In this document: positions 1-8,408 of the stretch, piece by piece
How the letters are laid out: each line of letters opens with the position of its first letter
Numbering within the stretch: the first letter of the stretch is position 1
DNA from: Ignavibacteria bacterium
GTDB taxonomy: Bacteria; Bacteroidota; Ignavibacteria; Kapaibacteriales; Kapaibacteriaceae
Reading direction: 5' to 3'
Assembly (NCBI GenBank): GCA_013204605.1
Contig: JABMNI010000069.1
Span: forward strand, 1-64,000
DNA: 64,000 bases
Notes under the pieces: generated by a model
Seen by the model: only the letters and a program-made list of their open reading frames with translations
The model's database searches: none
What the model was told of the DNA's origin: nothing
Position numbers and translations under genes: made by a program

Positions 1-132
1 GGACGAACGAAATATTGCGAATTACGAATTACGAATAGAGAAGAGAATCGCGAATTAGCAGAATCGAATGCGATAAATACCGTGACAGAGTTAAGAGAAC
101 TAATGGGGCAACTAACTCAACACAATTGCTAA
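1..132 (+). CDS. Possible 3' end of a truncated gene (four-helix-bundle-like?)
   Basis: Frame 1 is open from the window edge to a TAA at 130-132 (43 codons), ending in a helix-prone stretch (TVTELRELMGQLTQHNC). The first half is made of repeated GAATTAC/GAATAGAG-like DNA and gives low-complexity protein. Degenerate tails of this kind are common after small four-helix-bundle (S23/IVS-type) genes in Bacteroidota, but nothing here proves that identity. It converges on the GT9 gene. It may equally be non-coding. Confidence 0.25.
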   Translation, partial: GRTKYCELRITNREENRELAESNAINTVTELRELMGQLTQHNC

Positions 133-136
133 TTCG

Positions 137-157
137 TCCCTCGTCGCGCTCGGGACT
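137..157. terminator. Possible hairpin between convergent genes
   Basis: GTCCC and GGGAC form arms about 11 bases apart, and AATT-rich flanks extend the symmetry. It lies between the end of the partial plus-strand frame and the stop of the minus-strand GT9 gene, so it could end transcription from either side. There is no long T-run, so this is weak. Confidence 0.25.
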
Positions 158-165
158 GCTAATTG

Positions 166-1239
166 CTAATCCTTAACTACTGCTTCAAAAACCGCGTCCA
201 CACTTAAGTGTTCCATACATGAGTAATTCGGATTCGTGCATGCATGCTGAAAAAAGCAGGTGCACTGCACATCGGGTTCCAAGATTGTGCCATATCCGTA
301 CAACTCAAACTCGTGCTTGTTGAAGATATTATTAAAAAGAACCAAGCGTTTTTTCAGGCCTATAGCAATATGCATTGCCATGGTGACGGCGGTTACAACC
401 ACATCGCACAAATTCACAACAGCTAAGAAATCCTTCAATGGAAACGTGCCGTAATATTCTGCCGAAGTATTTTTTTCTAAGTCAACATTTCTCTCATGCT
501 CAGCCGGACCACCAAGTAGCAACACGCGATATCCATTCTCGTGCAACTTCTGGATAAGCCCCTTCCAATAATCCAATGGCCACTCACGCGCCAGCCACCT
601 ATCGCCGCATCCGGTGTTCAAACCAACCACTAATTTGCCGTCGTTAGCCAAGGTAATTGGGGGCGCACCGGGCGCATCCATCACGTACGGCTGATTCTTG
701 TATTCGAAACCACACAACTCAATAATTTCTTGCGGGTACGAAACCGTGTTTGATTGATTGATGTCATCGAAAACGCCGGTCAAAAACTTTTTCTCGGCCA
801 ATTCATTAACCGGGGCGGGCAGCCCATCTTGCAACGTAAAACCAAATTTGTTTCTCGCATTCACCGTTTGCATTAGAGCGCAGGCAAACGTGTCCTTGTC
901 TAAGTTAATGGCCACATCAAATTCAACACCCTGCACCGTTAGCGCATTTTCCGCGTTGAATTTCAGGCGCTTGTGCACTTGGGTAGAAACGACCTCGGGG
1001 GTATGCGTTAACCACCAAATTTCGTGATTGGGGTAACGTTCTTGAAGGGGGCTAAGCAGTACTGAAGTTCGAATCACATCGCCAGCCGCACCCAACTTAA
1101 TTATCAGAATTCGTCCGGCTCTTTTCTCATAGTAACTGCAATCTGAGCAATGCACTCCGTGAAGCTTATGCGGCTTGCATGGAATGTCCCCTTTAAAATG
1201 AATGCAGTCGGTTTTAAGATCCACACCAGCAATCTTCAT
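166..1239 (-). CDS. Glycosyltransferase family 9 (ADP-heptose:LPS heptosyltransferase-like)
   Basis: 357 residues. The core is GT9-like: RILIIKLGAAGDVIRTSVLL near residue 43 is the N-terminal Rossmann motif. GLNTGCGDRWLAREWPLDYW near 208 and VLLLGGPAEHERN near 240 belong to the nucleotide-sugar-binding C-terminal half. Members move heptose or a related sugar onto lipid A-core or another glycan at the inner-membrane cytoplasmic face. Two Cys clusters are unusual: C12, C21, C31 and C34 before the domain, and CTC, CTNPNYSC near the C-terminus, possibly a metal site (inference). The start codon overlaps the stop of the upstream outer-membrane gene by one base (TGATG), so translation is probably coupled. 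It is the last gene of a three-gene glycan operon. Family confident, sugar specificity unknown. Confidence 0.85.
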   Translation of the reverse strand: MKIAGVDLKTDCIHFKGDIPCKPHKLHGVHCSDCSYYEKRAGRILIIKLGAAGDVIRTSVLLSPLQERYPNHEIWWLTHTPEVVSTQVHKRLKFNAENALTVQGVEFDVAINLDKDTFACALMQTVNARNKFGFTLQDGLPAPVNELAEKKFLTGVFDDINQSNTVSYPQEIIELCGFEYKNQPYVMDAPGAPPITLANDGKLVVGLNTGCGDRWLAREWPLDYWKGLIQKLHENGYRVLLLGGPAEHERNVDLEKNTSAEYYGTFPLKDFLAVVNLCDVVVTAVTMAMHIAIGLKKRLVLFNNIFNKHEFELYGYGTILEPDVQCTCFFQHACTNPNYSCMEHLSVDAVFEAVVKD

Positions 1240-2024
1240 CAGAGTCGAACCTGAATCATAAAGGTAAAATTCACGTGGTGAATGTATTGTTCTGATCCCT
1301 CGTTTTTTGCGAATGGAGTCAGCAATTCACCGCGACCACCTTCGGATGTAGTTCTAGTATCGCGTCCAAGCAAATTCATAACTCCGTATGCCACACTAGT
1401 ATTGAGAAACACCGGGTAGAGAATTTCTCCTTCAATACCCAATCGAAGCATACCGCCAACTCGCCAGGCAGATTCTTTCCCATTCGCGGACCGATCGATG
1501 GTGGGCACCCACACACCATTTACCAGTGTATTAGCTACTGATCGGATAACGTTTGCCCCTACATACATTGGACGAATCTCAGCGCCCGCAAAAGCACGTG
1601 CAAATGCAAGTGGAAATTCGATAAACGAATACTCAAATCCAATCATTGTGCTCACAATGGTGTTTTCATGCCGCACATTGTAGGTATATGTATTTCCGTT
1701 TAAAGCCTGCGCTCCGGAGTAGCTAAAAACATCAACTCCAATTGGAATTCTAATAATTTTCTGCTTATCTAAATCTGCGTAAAATTTTACACCATATCCA
1801 ATCTGCATACCATCAAAACCGCCACCAAAAGGGGCATCGAAATTTACAGAGTCTTCTGAATTGGAAAGACGTTTTGTGGCTGCGTTGTCGTTGGTAATCC
1901 AATCTGTCGACAAGCCGGCTGCCGCTCTGAACCTTACCTGGGCGTTCAACTCTGAATACCAAGTCGTCAATGAGGCAACGACAACAAAAACTAGAATTTT
2001 GCGATGCATATTAAAATTTATCAA
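1239..2024 (-). CDS. Outer-membrane beta-barrel-like protein, unknown function
   Basis: 261 residues with a signal peptide ending ...ELNA|Q, which puts Gln at +1. The mature part has alternating hydrophobic/aromatic strands and ends NFTFMIQVRL, an aromatic-rich last strand of the kind seen in outer-membrane barrels. The Met at residue 6 (2009) would give a more typical signal peptide; the first Met lies 3 bases after the stop of the GT2 gene. It sits between two glycosyltransferase genes and is coupled to the downstream one. I recognise no family, so the barrel call rests on strand pattern and C-terminus only. Confidence 0.6.
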   Translation of the reverse strand: MINFNMHRKILVFVVVASLTTWYSELNAQVRFRAAAGLSTDWITNDNAATKRLSNSEDSVNFDAPFGGGFDGMQIGYGVKFYADLDKQKIIRIPIGVDVFSYSGAQALNGNTYTYNVRHENTIVSTMIGFEYSFIEFPLAFARAFAGAEIRPMYVGANVIRSVANTLVNGVWVPTIDRSANGKESAWRVGGMLRLGIEGEILYPVFLNTSVAYGVMNLLGRDTRTTSEGGRGELLTPFAKNEGSEQYIHHVNFTFMIQVRL

Positions 2025-2027
2025 GTA

Positions 2028-3065
2028 TCACTCCAATTTATCACGAACGCTATATCGCTCGCTTTGAAGATTGTTTTTTACAATTAGTTCACCCACCAAC
2101 CCGATTGAGATTAGTTGTACGCCAACTATTATCATGGCCACGCCGAACAACGCTAACGGACGCTGGCTAAGTGACGTCAATCCCATAAACCACTCAACTA
2201 CCAAATACAGATCGGTTACAAAACCCACTATTGCAAACAATGAACCAACGGTTCCGAAGAAGTGCAATGGTCGCTTAATATATCGCGTTGTAAACATCAC
2301 TGTCAGTAAATCAAGGAACCCTTTTAGAAATCGACTTACACCAAATTTTGAAACGCCAAATTGACGTGGGTGATGTTGAACTGGTAATTCAGCTACTTTA
2401 AACCCTTCCCAATGCGCCAAAGCCGGGATGTACCTATGCATTTCACCATAAACTTGAACATTCTTTACCACAACATTTCTGTAGGCTTTAAGGCCGCAGT
2501 TGAAATCGTGGAGCTTAACGCCGCTCATTATAGATGTCACAATATTAAATAGTTTGGAAGGCAAGGTTTTATGCCAAGGATCAAATCTCTTTCGTTTCCA
2601 ACCTGAGATCAAGTCGTATCCTTCATCAAGCTTTGCAATCAACGCCGGTATTTCAGACGGATCATCTTGCAAGTCAGCATCCATAGTGATAACAACATCA
2701 CCTTTAACTTCCGCGAAAGCTACTGCGAGAGCTGCAGACTTACCGTAGTTTCTTCGAAAACGAATTGCTTTGAATCTTGAGTTCTTTGAATGAATGTGCT
2801 GAAGTACGCGAAAGGAATTGTCGGTCGACCCATCATCTATGAACCAAACATCGTATCGGTTCGGTGCAAGCGTATTCAAAACTTTTTCTAATCGGGAAGC
2901 GAGCTCCGTTAACGAATCTTCCTCATTTAACAATGGTATAACAACAGAGACTGTACCACGATCCATTTGCCGATACTGCGACGAATGACCTTCTGTCCTT
3001 TCAGGACGGGGCCGGTATCTGCGTCTATTATGCGACGACCTACTTTGTTGGGAATCTTCAGACAT
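2028..3065 (-). CDS. Glycosyltransferase family 2, polyprenyl-phosphate sugar transferase (DPM1/GtrB-like)
   Basis: 345 residues. An Arg-rich, probably disordered N-terminus (1-36) precedes a GT-A domain: VSVVIPLLNEEDSL near 40, VWFIDDGSTDNS near 73, and VVITMDADLQDDPSEIP near 124 with the DAD/QDDP metal- and donor-binding signature. Two transmembrane helices follow (about 258-283 and 300-330). Relatives transfer glucose, mannose or similar from a nucleotide sugar to undecaprenyl phosphate at the inner membrane. It leads an operon with an outer-membrane protein and a GT9 enzyme, which suggests lipid-linked glycan synthesis. Translation could instead begin at Met34 (MDRGTVSVV), removing the basic tail. 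There is no clear Shine-Dalgarno at either site. Confidence 0.88.
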   Translation of the reverse strand: MSEDSQQSRSSHNRRRYRPRPERTEGHSSQYRQMDRGTVSVVIPLLNEEDSLTELASRLEKVLNTLAPNRYDVWFIDDGSTDNSFRVLQHIHSKNSRFKAIRFRRNYGKSAALAVAFAEVKGDVVITMDADLQDDPSEIPALIAKLDEGYDLISGWKRKRFDPWHKTLPSKLFNIVTSIMSGVKLHDFNCGLKAYRNVVVKNVQVYGEMHRYIPALAHWEGFKVAELPVQHHPRQFGVSKFGVSRFLKGFLDLLTVMFTTRYIKRPLHFFGTVGSLFAIVGFVTDLYLVVEWFMGLTSLSQRPLALFGVAMIIVGVQLISIGLVGELIVKNNLQSERYSVRDKLE

Positions 3066-3076
3066 ACTGGAAGTTC

Positions 3077-3164
3077 TGATGTTGATGGTTTATTCTACAG
3101 ACGTTGATGGTTTATTCTACAGACGTTAATTGTTTACTCTACTGACGTTAATAGACAATTCTAC
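3077..3164. repeat. 22-bp tandem repeat, four degenerate copies
   Basis: Four consecutive 22-bp units, each ending TTCTAC (3077-3098, 3099-3120, 3121-3142, 3143-3164). The first two are nearly identical (GTTGATGGTTTATTCTAC core); the third and fourth diverge progressively. The array fills the gap before the GT2 gene and its last copy contains the TAG stop of the T9SS gene to the right. It could affect expression of the GT2 operon, but no promoter is evident in it. Confidence 0.85.
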
Positions 3165-3997
3165 TGTTTAACAAATGAATAGAAGCCCGTTACTTTATGC
3201 GCATCAAAGGTTCGTACCTGATACAAGCCCGGCGCCAATAACGAAGTGTCAAGTCCTACGAAGTCCACTCCCACTTTCTGGGAAAATGCAAGACGACCAT
3301 CCATGTAATATACCGCTATCATCTCGGTGTTTTTTACGATTTGTTTGACAAACAAATAATCGTTAACAGGATTGGGGAAGACCTGTACACCCTGGTTTTC
3401 TATTTCATCCGTTACACCAGACGTTTTACCATTGAACCAAACCAAGATTGTAAAACGATCCAACGCCGGATTGTCGGTAGACATCTTTACCCCATTTCCT
3501 AGTTTCACACTAAGAAAATTGTTCGGGTAATCACTATATCCGTCAACAATATACACGCTATCTACTTCTTTGGGAAGCTCTAACGGACGTAAAACTTCCA
3601 AAACACCGCCAGTCCAATTCACACGCAAATTGTAATCCACTCGAGTTGGCAAGCCACCACTATGTTTTCTTATCTCTAAGGGGCTTAACCAAATCGTCTC
3701 GGCAACTGGAGCCACCGCCCAAACATAGAAGACCGAACCCGGAAGCGGAATCGGTGGAATTTCAATTTCATTCAATCCAGCGTCAACTGAATCCGACGCA
3801 TTAGGATGCGCGGCGACAGTAAAAGCAAACTCCTTAGTGCCATCTGGTGTGACATTCAAGAACTGTAATGGCACGTCGATACGCTGTGCCACACTGCTTA
3901 AAGGTGCCACAACCAAAATAGCCAGTGCAATCTTCCAAATACTATTCATTAAATACTTCGAAACACTATTCGCTATACTCTTCGAAATAATGTTCAT
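3161..3997 (-). CDS. Secreted protein with T9SS type A sorting domain
   Basis: 278 residues. The signal peptide ends PLSSVA|Q. Starting at Met17 (3949) would give a normal 21-residue signal sequence, while Met1 adds 16 residues; neither has a clear Shine-Dalgarno. The middle is beta-rich with no recognised domain. The C-terminus from about residue 203 (VQVFPNPVNDYLFVKQ ... YYMDGRLAFSQ ... LAPGLYQVRTF) is a T9SS type A domain, which directs export across the outer membrane and is then usually cleaved for surface attachment. It follows the 4085-7195 gene, separated from it by a strong terminator, so it may have its own promoter. Confidence 0.8.
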   Translation of the reverse strand: MNIISKSIANSVSKYLMNSIWKIALAILVVAPLSSVAQRIDVPLQFLNVTPDGTKEFAFTVAAHPNASDSVDAGLNEIEIPPIPLPGSVFYVWAVAPVAETIWLSPLEIRKHSGGLPTRVDYNLRVNWTGGVLEVLRPLELPKEVDSVYIVDGYSDYPNNFLSVKLGNGVKMSTDNPALDRFTILVWFNGKTSGVTDEIENQGVQVFPNPVNDYLFVKQIVKNTEMIAVYYMDGRLAFSQKVGVDFVGLDTSLLAPGLYQVRTFDAHKVTGFYSFVKQ

Positions 3998-4033
3998 AAT
4001 ACGACCTGTTTTGAAGTTCGACTTACTTGGAAC

Positions 4034-4066
4034 AAAAAAGGGCAGCAGTTTCCTGCCACCCCTTTT
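4034..4066 (-). terminator. Rho-independent terminator of the 1036-residue T9SS gene
   Basis: Read on the minus strand, a stem of AAAAGGGGTGGCAG pairs with CTGCTGCCCTTTT around a GAAA tetraloop and is followed by further T residues. It begins about 20 bases after the stop codon of the 4085-7195 gene. Confidence 0.85.
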
Positions 4067-4084
4067 AATAACTGCGTTAATTAC

Positions 4085-7000
4085 TTAGCGAGCTACGGTC
4101 ACTGCATTAGTCACGACGTTTCCATTTGAAGAAACGCGGATCATATAGCGTCCGTTGGCAACTGAGGCTGTGTTAAGATCTAGAGAGTAAACTCCAGAAG
4201 CACGATATTCACTTAACAACGTATTAACTCTTACGCCAACTGCGTCGAACAGTTCAACTGTAACGTGTCCCGATTGAGGAACGCTAAGAGTAACAAATCC
4301 TGACACTGCAATTGGGTTTGGAGAAACGCTCACATCAAGCAATTTCAAATTAACTTCTTCACCTAACAACTTCACTGCGCTTGTACGCGAGTCCGTAACT
4401 AGGATGTGGTTATTTCTACCTGCAACAATATTTCCTAAAACTTGACCTGATACAGGATTTACAACAGTGTAACTATGAGTAGGGTTGTTCACGTTGATTG
4501 TAATAGGGAACTCAACGCCTTGCAATCTAATCAATGGGTTTGCTGCATCTTCAACGTATGATTCATTTGAGAAACGCACGTCGAATAAATTGTGAGGTGG
4601 AACTGGAGGTAGTTCAAATACATTCGCAGCTTCCATTTTACTATCTTCAGCAATGTAAAGATCGGCTGATTTACTGCTAGCATCTGAAACAACTACTACT
4701 GTTGAGTTACTGCGCATGTTCTCACGAACTGATGCGAAACTCACTCCAGATTTGAGAATTCCTTTTGCTTGCATTTTCAGGTATGCCTGACCACGGATCT
4801 TCATCCAGTAGCCCAAACCTGGCTCAATTGCAGATACTGCTTGATAGCCACGATTAGTAACATAACGATAGATGTCGCCTTCGATTGTCGGGAAGTTTCC
4901 ACCGCCACCGTATGGTAGTAGGTCAACAGTCTCTGTTGAGATTGCAGTAGACAATGAACCAATAGTATTCCATCCGTCATACATTCTAGTTGGGAAAGCT
5001 TCATCATTAATCTTAGTCAACCTAGAACCAGCAACTGATTTGTCTAAATCATCTGAATATTTAACAAAGAATCCAACACCTGGTGACAGGTTATCTTCTT
5101 CCTCGTATATGTTTTGTGCAAATTTAATTGGAACATTCAAAGCTTGTTTGAAAACGTCTTGCCAATAATTTGAAGAAGGATTCACAGGGAGTGATAGTAG
5201 ATTCCAACCCTTACTGATAACAGGGAATTGCACAACTTTAGGCAATGTGTACTCAATTACGAATGCATTAACGTCTGCGTCACGAATAGTAAACGAGTAC
5301 CTAGATCCACCAATACTAGTAGCATTTCGCATGTTTACGTTAAACCGTGAACCATTCAGAGTATCGCGAATGAACAATTCCGCACCTGGTGTGAAATCAT
5401 CGGTATCCCAAGCAACCACAACAGGGTAGTTAAGCGGGCTACCTGCATCAAAGCGCACTACGTAAGAAATGGTAGTATCTGAATAGATGTCACGTATATC
5501 TCTAGAAGCAGCTTTTGGACGGGTAGGAGTGGCTGCCCAAAGGTCACCAAGTCCGTACATAAACATGTCGTTACCCTCTTTGTTTTTTGGATACCAACGC
5601 GCACCAAATCCAGAAAGTGGACCACGATATACTGTTTCACCGAATAAAGTATCAACGGTATCACGAGCACGGGCACCGACACCAAACACCAAATAGGTTC
5701 TTTGTTGCGGGTTATTTGAGTTACGTACTTCGAGTCGCATAGCATCTGTCTTTGCACCACCGCGTTCAGCTTTCCAATTATCATTTTCATCGAAAATGTT
5801 TGGCTCAAATGGTGGTCGGAAGTATATAAAGGTAACTTTAATCTGAACTGGGGTAATATCAATATTCGCTGACTTAAAGGTCAGGTTTCCTACATAGATT
5901 CCTGCCAATTCACCGGCACCCGGCTGCCCAAGTGGAAGCTTATTAGGATCACAAATAATGCGCATGTTTAGGTCACGCTGCTGTATCGTAGCGTCACCCT
6001 GAGGTGTAATTCCAAGTGTAGTACCTAGAATACCTTTATCTAGTAAAGGGATGTATCCTTCGCGTACCGGTTGCGGGAACGGGTTAATTTCACCAACTCC
6101 ACCTTTTAGAAAAGATTTAAACAACAGCCAATCTGCATCCGACTGAACGGTAACGTCATAAGCTCTTGACCCTGTAACTGAGTTAATCACATCAATGTCG
6201 CGTGTACCAACACCGTTTACGTTATCATCGTACGTAGATCCTGAATCGATTGTGATAGGGTCTACAATAAACCAATTTGCACCATTAGTATTAGACACCG
6301 AATCCGTTAGGCGGAATTGTGGATCTGCAACGTTAGTGAATGATAGTTTTGGAATAAGGTCAGTAACCTCAACCCAAATCATGCCTGGACGTGAAGGACG
6401 TAGTGGATCACGGATTTGCTCAGCTAAGTTGGCATCAAAATAATAATTGTCAACGCCACCAAGACCAGCAAAGGTGCCCGGAAATGGATCACCAGGAAAT
6501 GGCAATGATTTTGTCATTTGAAAATCATTGTAGAACAATGTATCATTCGAAATAATAAGCGGCGTTCTTGCACTTACCGGATCTGCTGCCGGATTAGCAA
6601 TCACTCTGAAACGCAAATACACCAATTCAACATATGGACGTTGATCACAAGGAAGAGTAGGATCTCCTGTTTGTGGTAATTCTCTAGAACTAATTCCAGA
6701 AATCAACACGCGCTTACCGCGTTGACGGTTTTGAATCGGTGCCGCGATCACAGATTGATACGTTAAATCTCTAGCAACATTTGATGTGAATTCAAAATCC
6801 TTCGCTAAACATCCAATAGGCATGTTAAGTGGACCACGATTAGGACCATTCTTATCAACACCAGTAAACTCAAATGCAGTACTGTCGTACTGAATTTTAA
6901 ATTTAAAGCTGTAAATAGGGAAGGTCTTATATGTTTCTGTGCTTCTCCAGCAGTTTTTAATAAAAACTGGTACAAGCATGGTGCGCTCACCATTGGTGCC

Positions 7001-7195
7001 TCTGCGCGGAACCCAAATGCGACCGTCGGGGTAATAGGATGAGTTCCAACCAGAACCCGAACCCGTTAGAGTCAGTATTGGCATTTCAGGCTTCTGCGCA
7101 ACACTCACTTGAGAACCGATTCCAAATAACGCAACTATTAGCAAAGTCATACCAACCTTGGTAGCATTTGCTAAAACAGCGAATCGATTATTCAT
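4085..7195 (-). CDS. Large secreted protein with T9SS sorting domain
   Basis: 1036 residues. The start has a Shine-Dalgarno (GAGGAG, 5 bases before ATG). The signal peptide is residues 1-33, ending SVSVA|Q. Residues about 40-470 look like repeated beta-sandwich or cohesin-like segments (KFKIQYDSTAFEFTGV). A middle section ends in RDADVNAFVIEYTLP. Near residue 840 the segment FELPPVPPHNLFDVRF matches YELPNVPPEDVFDARW in the giant 10547 protein. From about 955 (VSPNPIAVSGFVTLSVP ... ANGRYMIRVSSNGNVV) is the T9SS sorting domain. It is probably co-transcribed after 7227-8390 (31-base gap) and ends at a strong terminator. Substrate or ligand unknown. Confidence 0.85.
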   Translation of the reverse strand: MNNRFAVLANATKVGMTLLIVALFGIGSQVSVAQKPEMPILTLTGSGSGWNSSYYPDGRIWVPRRGTNGERTMLVPVFIKNCWRSTETYKTFPIYSFKFKIQYDSTAFEFTGVDKNGPNRGPLNMPIGCLAKDFEFTSNVARDLTYQSVIAAPIQNRQRGKRVLISGISSRELPQTGDPTLPCDQRPYVELVYLRFRVIANPAADPVSARTPLIISNDTLFYNDFQMTKSLPFPGDPFPGTFAGLGGVDNYYFDANLAEQIRDPLRPSRPGMIWVEVTDLIPKLSFTNVADPQFRLTDSVSNTNGANWFIVDPITIDSGSTYDDNVNGVGTRDIDVINSVTGSRAYDVTVQSDADWLLFKSFLKGGVGEINPFPQPVREGYIPLLDKGILGTTLGITPQGDATIQQRDLNMRIICDPNKLPLGQPGAGELAGIYVGNLTFKSANIDITPVQIKVTFIYFRPPFEPNIFDENDNWKAERGGAKTDAMRLEVRNSNNPQQRTYLVFGVGARARDTVDTLFGETVYRGPLSGFGARWYPKNKEGNDMFMYGLGDLWAATPTRPKAASRDIRDIYSDTTISYVVRFDAGSPLNYPVVVAWDTDDFTPGAELFIRDTLNGSRFNVNMRNATSIGGSRYSFTIRDADVNAFVIEYTLPKVVQFPVISKGWNLLSLPVNPSSNYWQDVFKQALNVPIKFAQNIYEEEDNLSPGVGFFVKYSDDLDKSVAGSRLTKINDEAFPTRMYDGWNTIGSLSTAISTETVDLLPYGGGGNFPTIEGDIYRYVTNRGYQAVSAIEPGLGYWMKIRGQAYLKMQAKGILKSGVSFASVRENMRSNSTVVVVSDASSKSADLYIAEDSKMEAANVFELPPVPPHNLFDVRFSNESYVEDAANPLIRLQGVEFPITINVNNPTHSYTVVNPVSGQVLGNIVAGRNNHILVTDSRTSAVKLLGEEVNLKLLDVSVSPNPIAVSGFVTLSVPQSGHVTVELFDAVGVRVNTLLSEYRASGVYSLDLNTASVANGRYMIRVSSNGNVVTNAVTVAR

Positions 7196-7226
7196 ACAAA
7201 CTCCTCTAAAGAGATTATCAGCAATT

Positions 7227-8390
7227 TTATCTTAAAAATTTCATTACAATTTGATCAGAACCTACCATACAATTAACAAAGTATAGTCCGTTCGTGAGTT
7301 CTTGGACAGACAATCTCTTGGTACTGTTTAGATCGAGTGTTTCATTATAAACTTCCGACCCGTAAATATTAGAAATCACCACTTTCGCAAGATGTCCATG
7401 ATTATTTTGAATCTCTAACTCGCTTGTTGAGTTAATGTATTTGATTTCAAAACTGTCATTGACACCTCTATCGACCACCGACGTTGAAACTTTTTCTTGC
7501 TTTACAATCATCCGCCCAATTTTTGCAGGGCTTGTACATTCACAGTTTCCAACGTACTTCATTCCAACTTTCATGTCGTTTACATAGTCCAAATCTGATT
7601 CGGACTTAACTCGAAATGATATTTCGTGTTCTTTTATTGTTTTCAAAGTACAATGGACACTGGTTACGTCACTCACCGAGTCTCTTACTATACTATCAAT
7701 TACCATTCCAGAGCTCGAAGTAATGAAATCGCTGATCGAAATGTTTTTTGGTCCAACAAGCTCTATATCTATTTTTAATTTTTCACCAACAATACTGGAT
7801 GCATTCAAAACAATGGTACATATTGTGTCGGAACCTATTTGTTTAAGCCAGGTAGTGTCCTGCCTAAACCAAGCTCCTTGAAAGACACTAGGCATTTGTA
7901 TTCTTGTACTAACAAGCTCAGTCTCTTTCATTACCGTAACAACCCGCTTAAACTCAGAGTTGAACTCAGCCTCATAAGGAAAAAAGAGAGAGTCAAGCAA
8001 AGGGCAAGAGTCGACAAAATCACCAACTAAAGCAAATATTGGTTTATCACCTTTTACTGGAGTGTTTATCGTAAACGCCCCTGCGGTAATTATCCCTGGA
8101 ACTCGAAAATTAAAAAAAGGGCTAAACTCACCGTACCTCATAAACTCAGAGAGAGTTCCAATGTAAAGTCCGTCAGTAGGTCGAACCTTAGTGGTATCAT
8201 ATCCAATCGCAATATCAAAGGACATTAAACTATCAGAAAAGTAAATCTCGCCAAGTGTTACCGAGAGCAACCATTTTTTTTCTGAAGAACACATATCAAC
8301 TACTCGATGAGAGACAATTGACAATGTGTCGGCGGTGAGCGTGCTGGCCGCGCAAAGCCCGACCAGCACTATCGTCACCAAATACTTCAT
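7227..8390 (-). CDS. Secreted protein with T9SS sorting domain
   Basis: 387 residues. The signal peptide is about 20 residues (MKYLVTIVLVGLCAASTLTA|D), one of the few in the window without Gln at +1. The body is beta-rich (IAIGYDTTKVRPTDGLYIG resembles the cohesin-like opening strand of its neighbours). The C-terminal ~75 residues (SELEIQNNHGHLAKVVIS, NIYGSEVYN, LTNGLYFVNCMVGSD) fit the T9SS type A domain. The gene lies 18 bases after the 8409-10463 gene and 31 before the 4085-7195 gene, all on the minus strand. Function beyond surface display is not recognisable. Confidence 0.75.
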   Translation of the reverse strand: MKYLVTIVLVGLCAASTLTADTLSIVSHRVVDMCSSEKKWLLSVTLGEIYFSDSLMSFDIAIGYDTTKVRPTDGLYIGTLSEFMRYGEFSPFFNFRVPGIITAGAFTINTPVKGDKPIFALVGDFVDSCPLLDSLFFPYEAEFNSEFKRVVTVMKETELVSTRIQMPSVFQGAWFRQDTTWLKQIGSDTICTIVLNASSIVGEKLKIDIELVGPKNISISDFITSSSGMVIDSIVRDSVSDVTSVHCTLKTIKEHEISFRVKSESDLDYVNDMKVGMKYVGNCECTSPAKIGRMIVKQEKVSTSVVDRGVNDSFEIKYINSTSELEIQNNHGHLAKVVISNIYGSEVYNETLDLNSTKRLSVQELTNGLYFVNCMVGSDQIVMKFLR

Positions 8391-8408
8391 TTCACTAAGT
8401 CGTATATC

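Noticed and set aside
3077-3164. CRISPR-like array
   Set aside because: Units are directly adjacent without spacers and diverge; no cas genes are present. The same applies to the 7-bp and 24-bp arrays.
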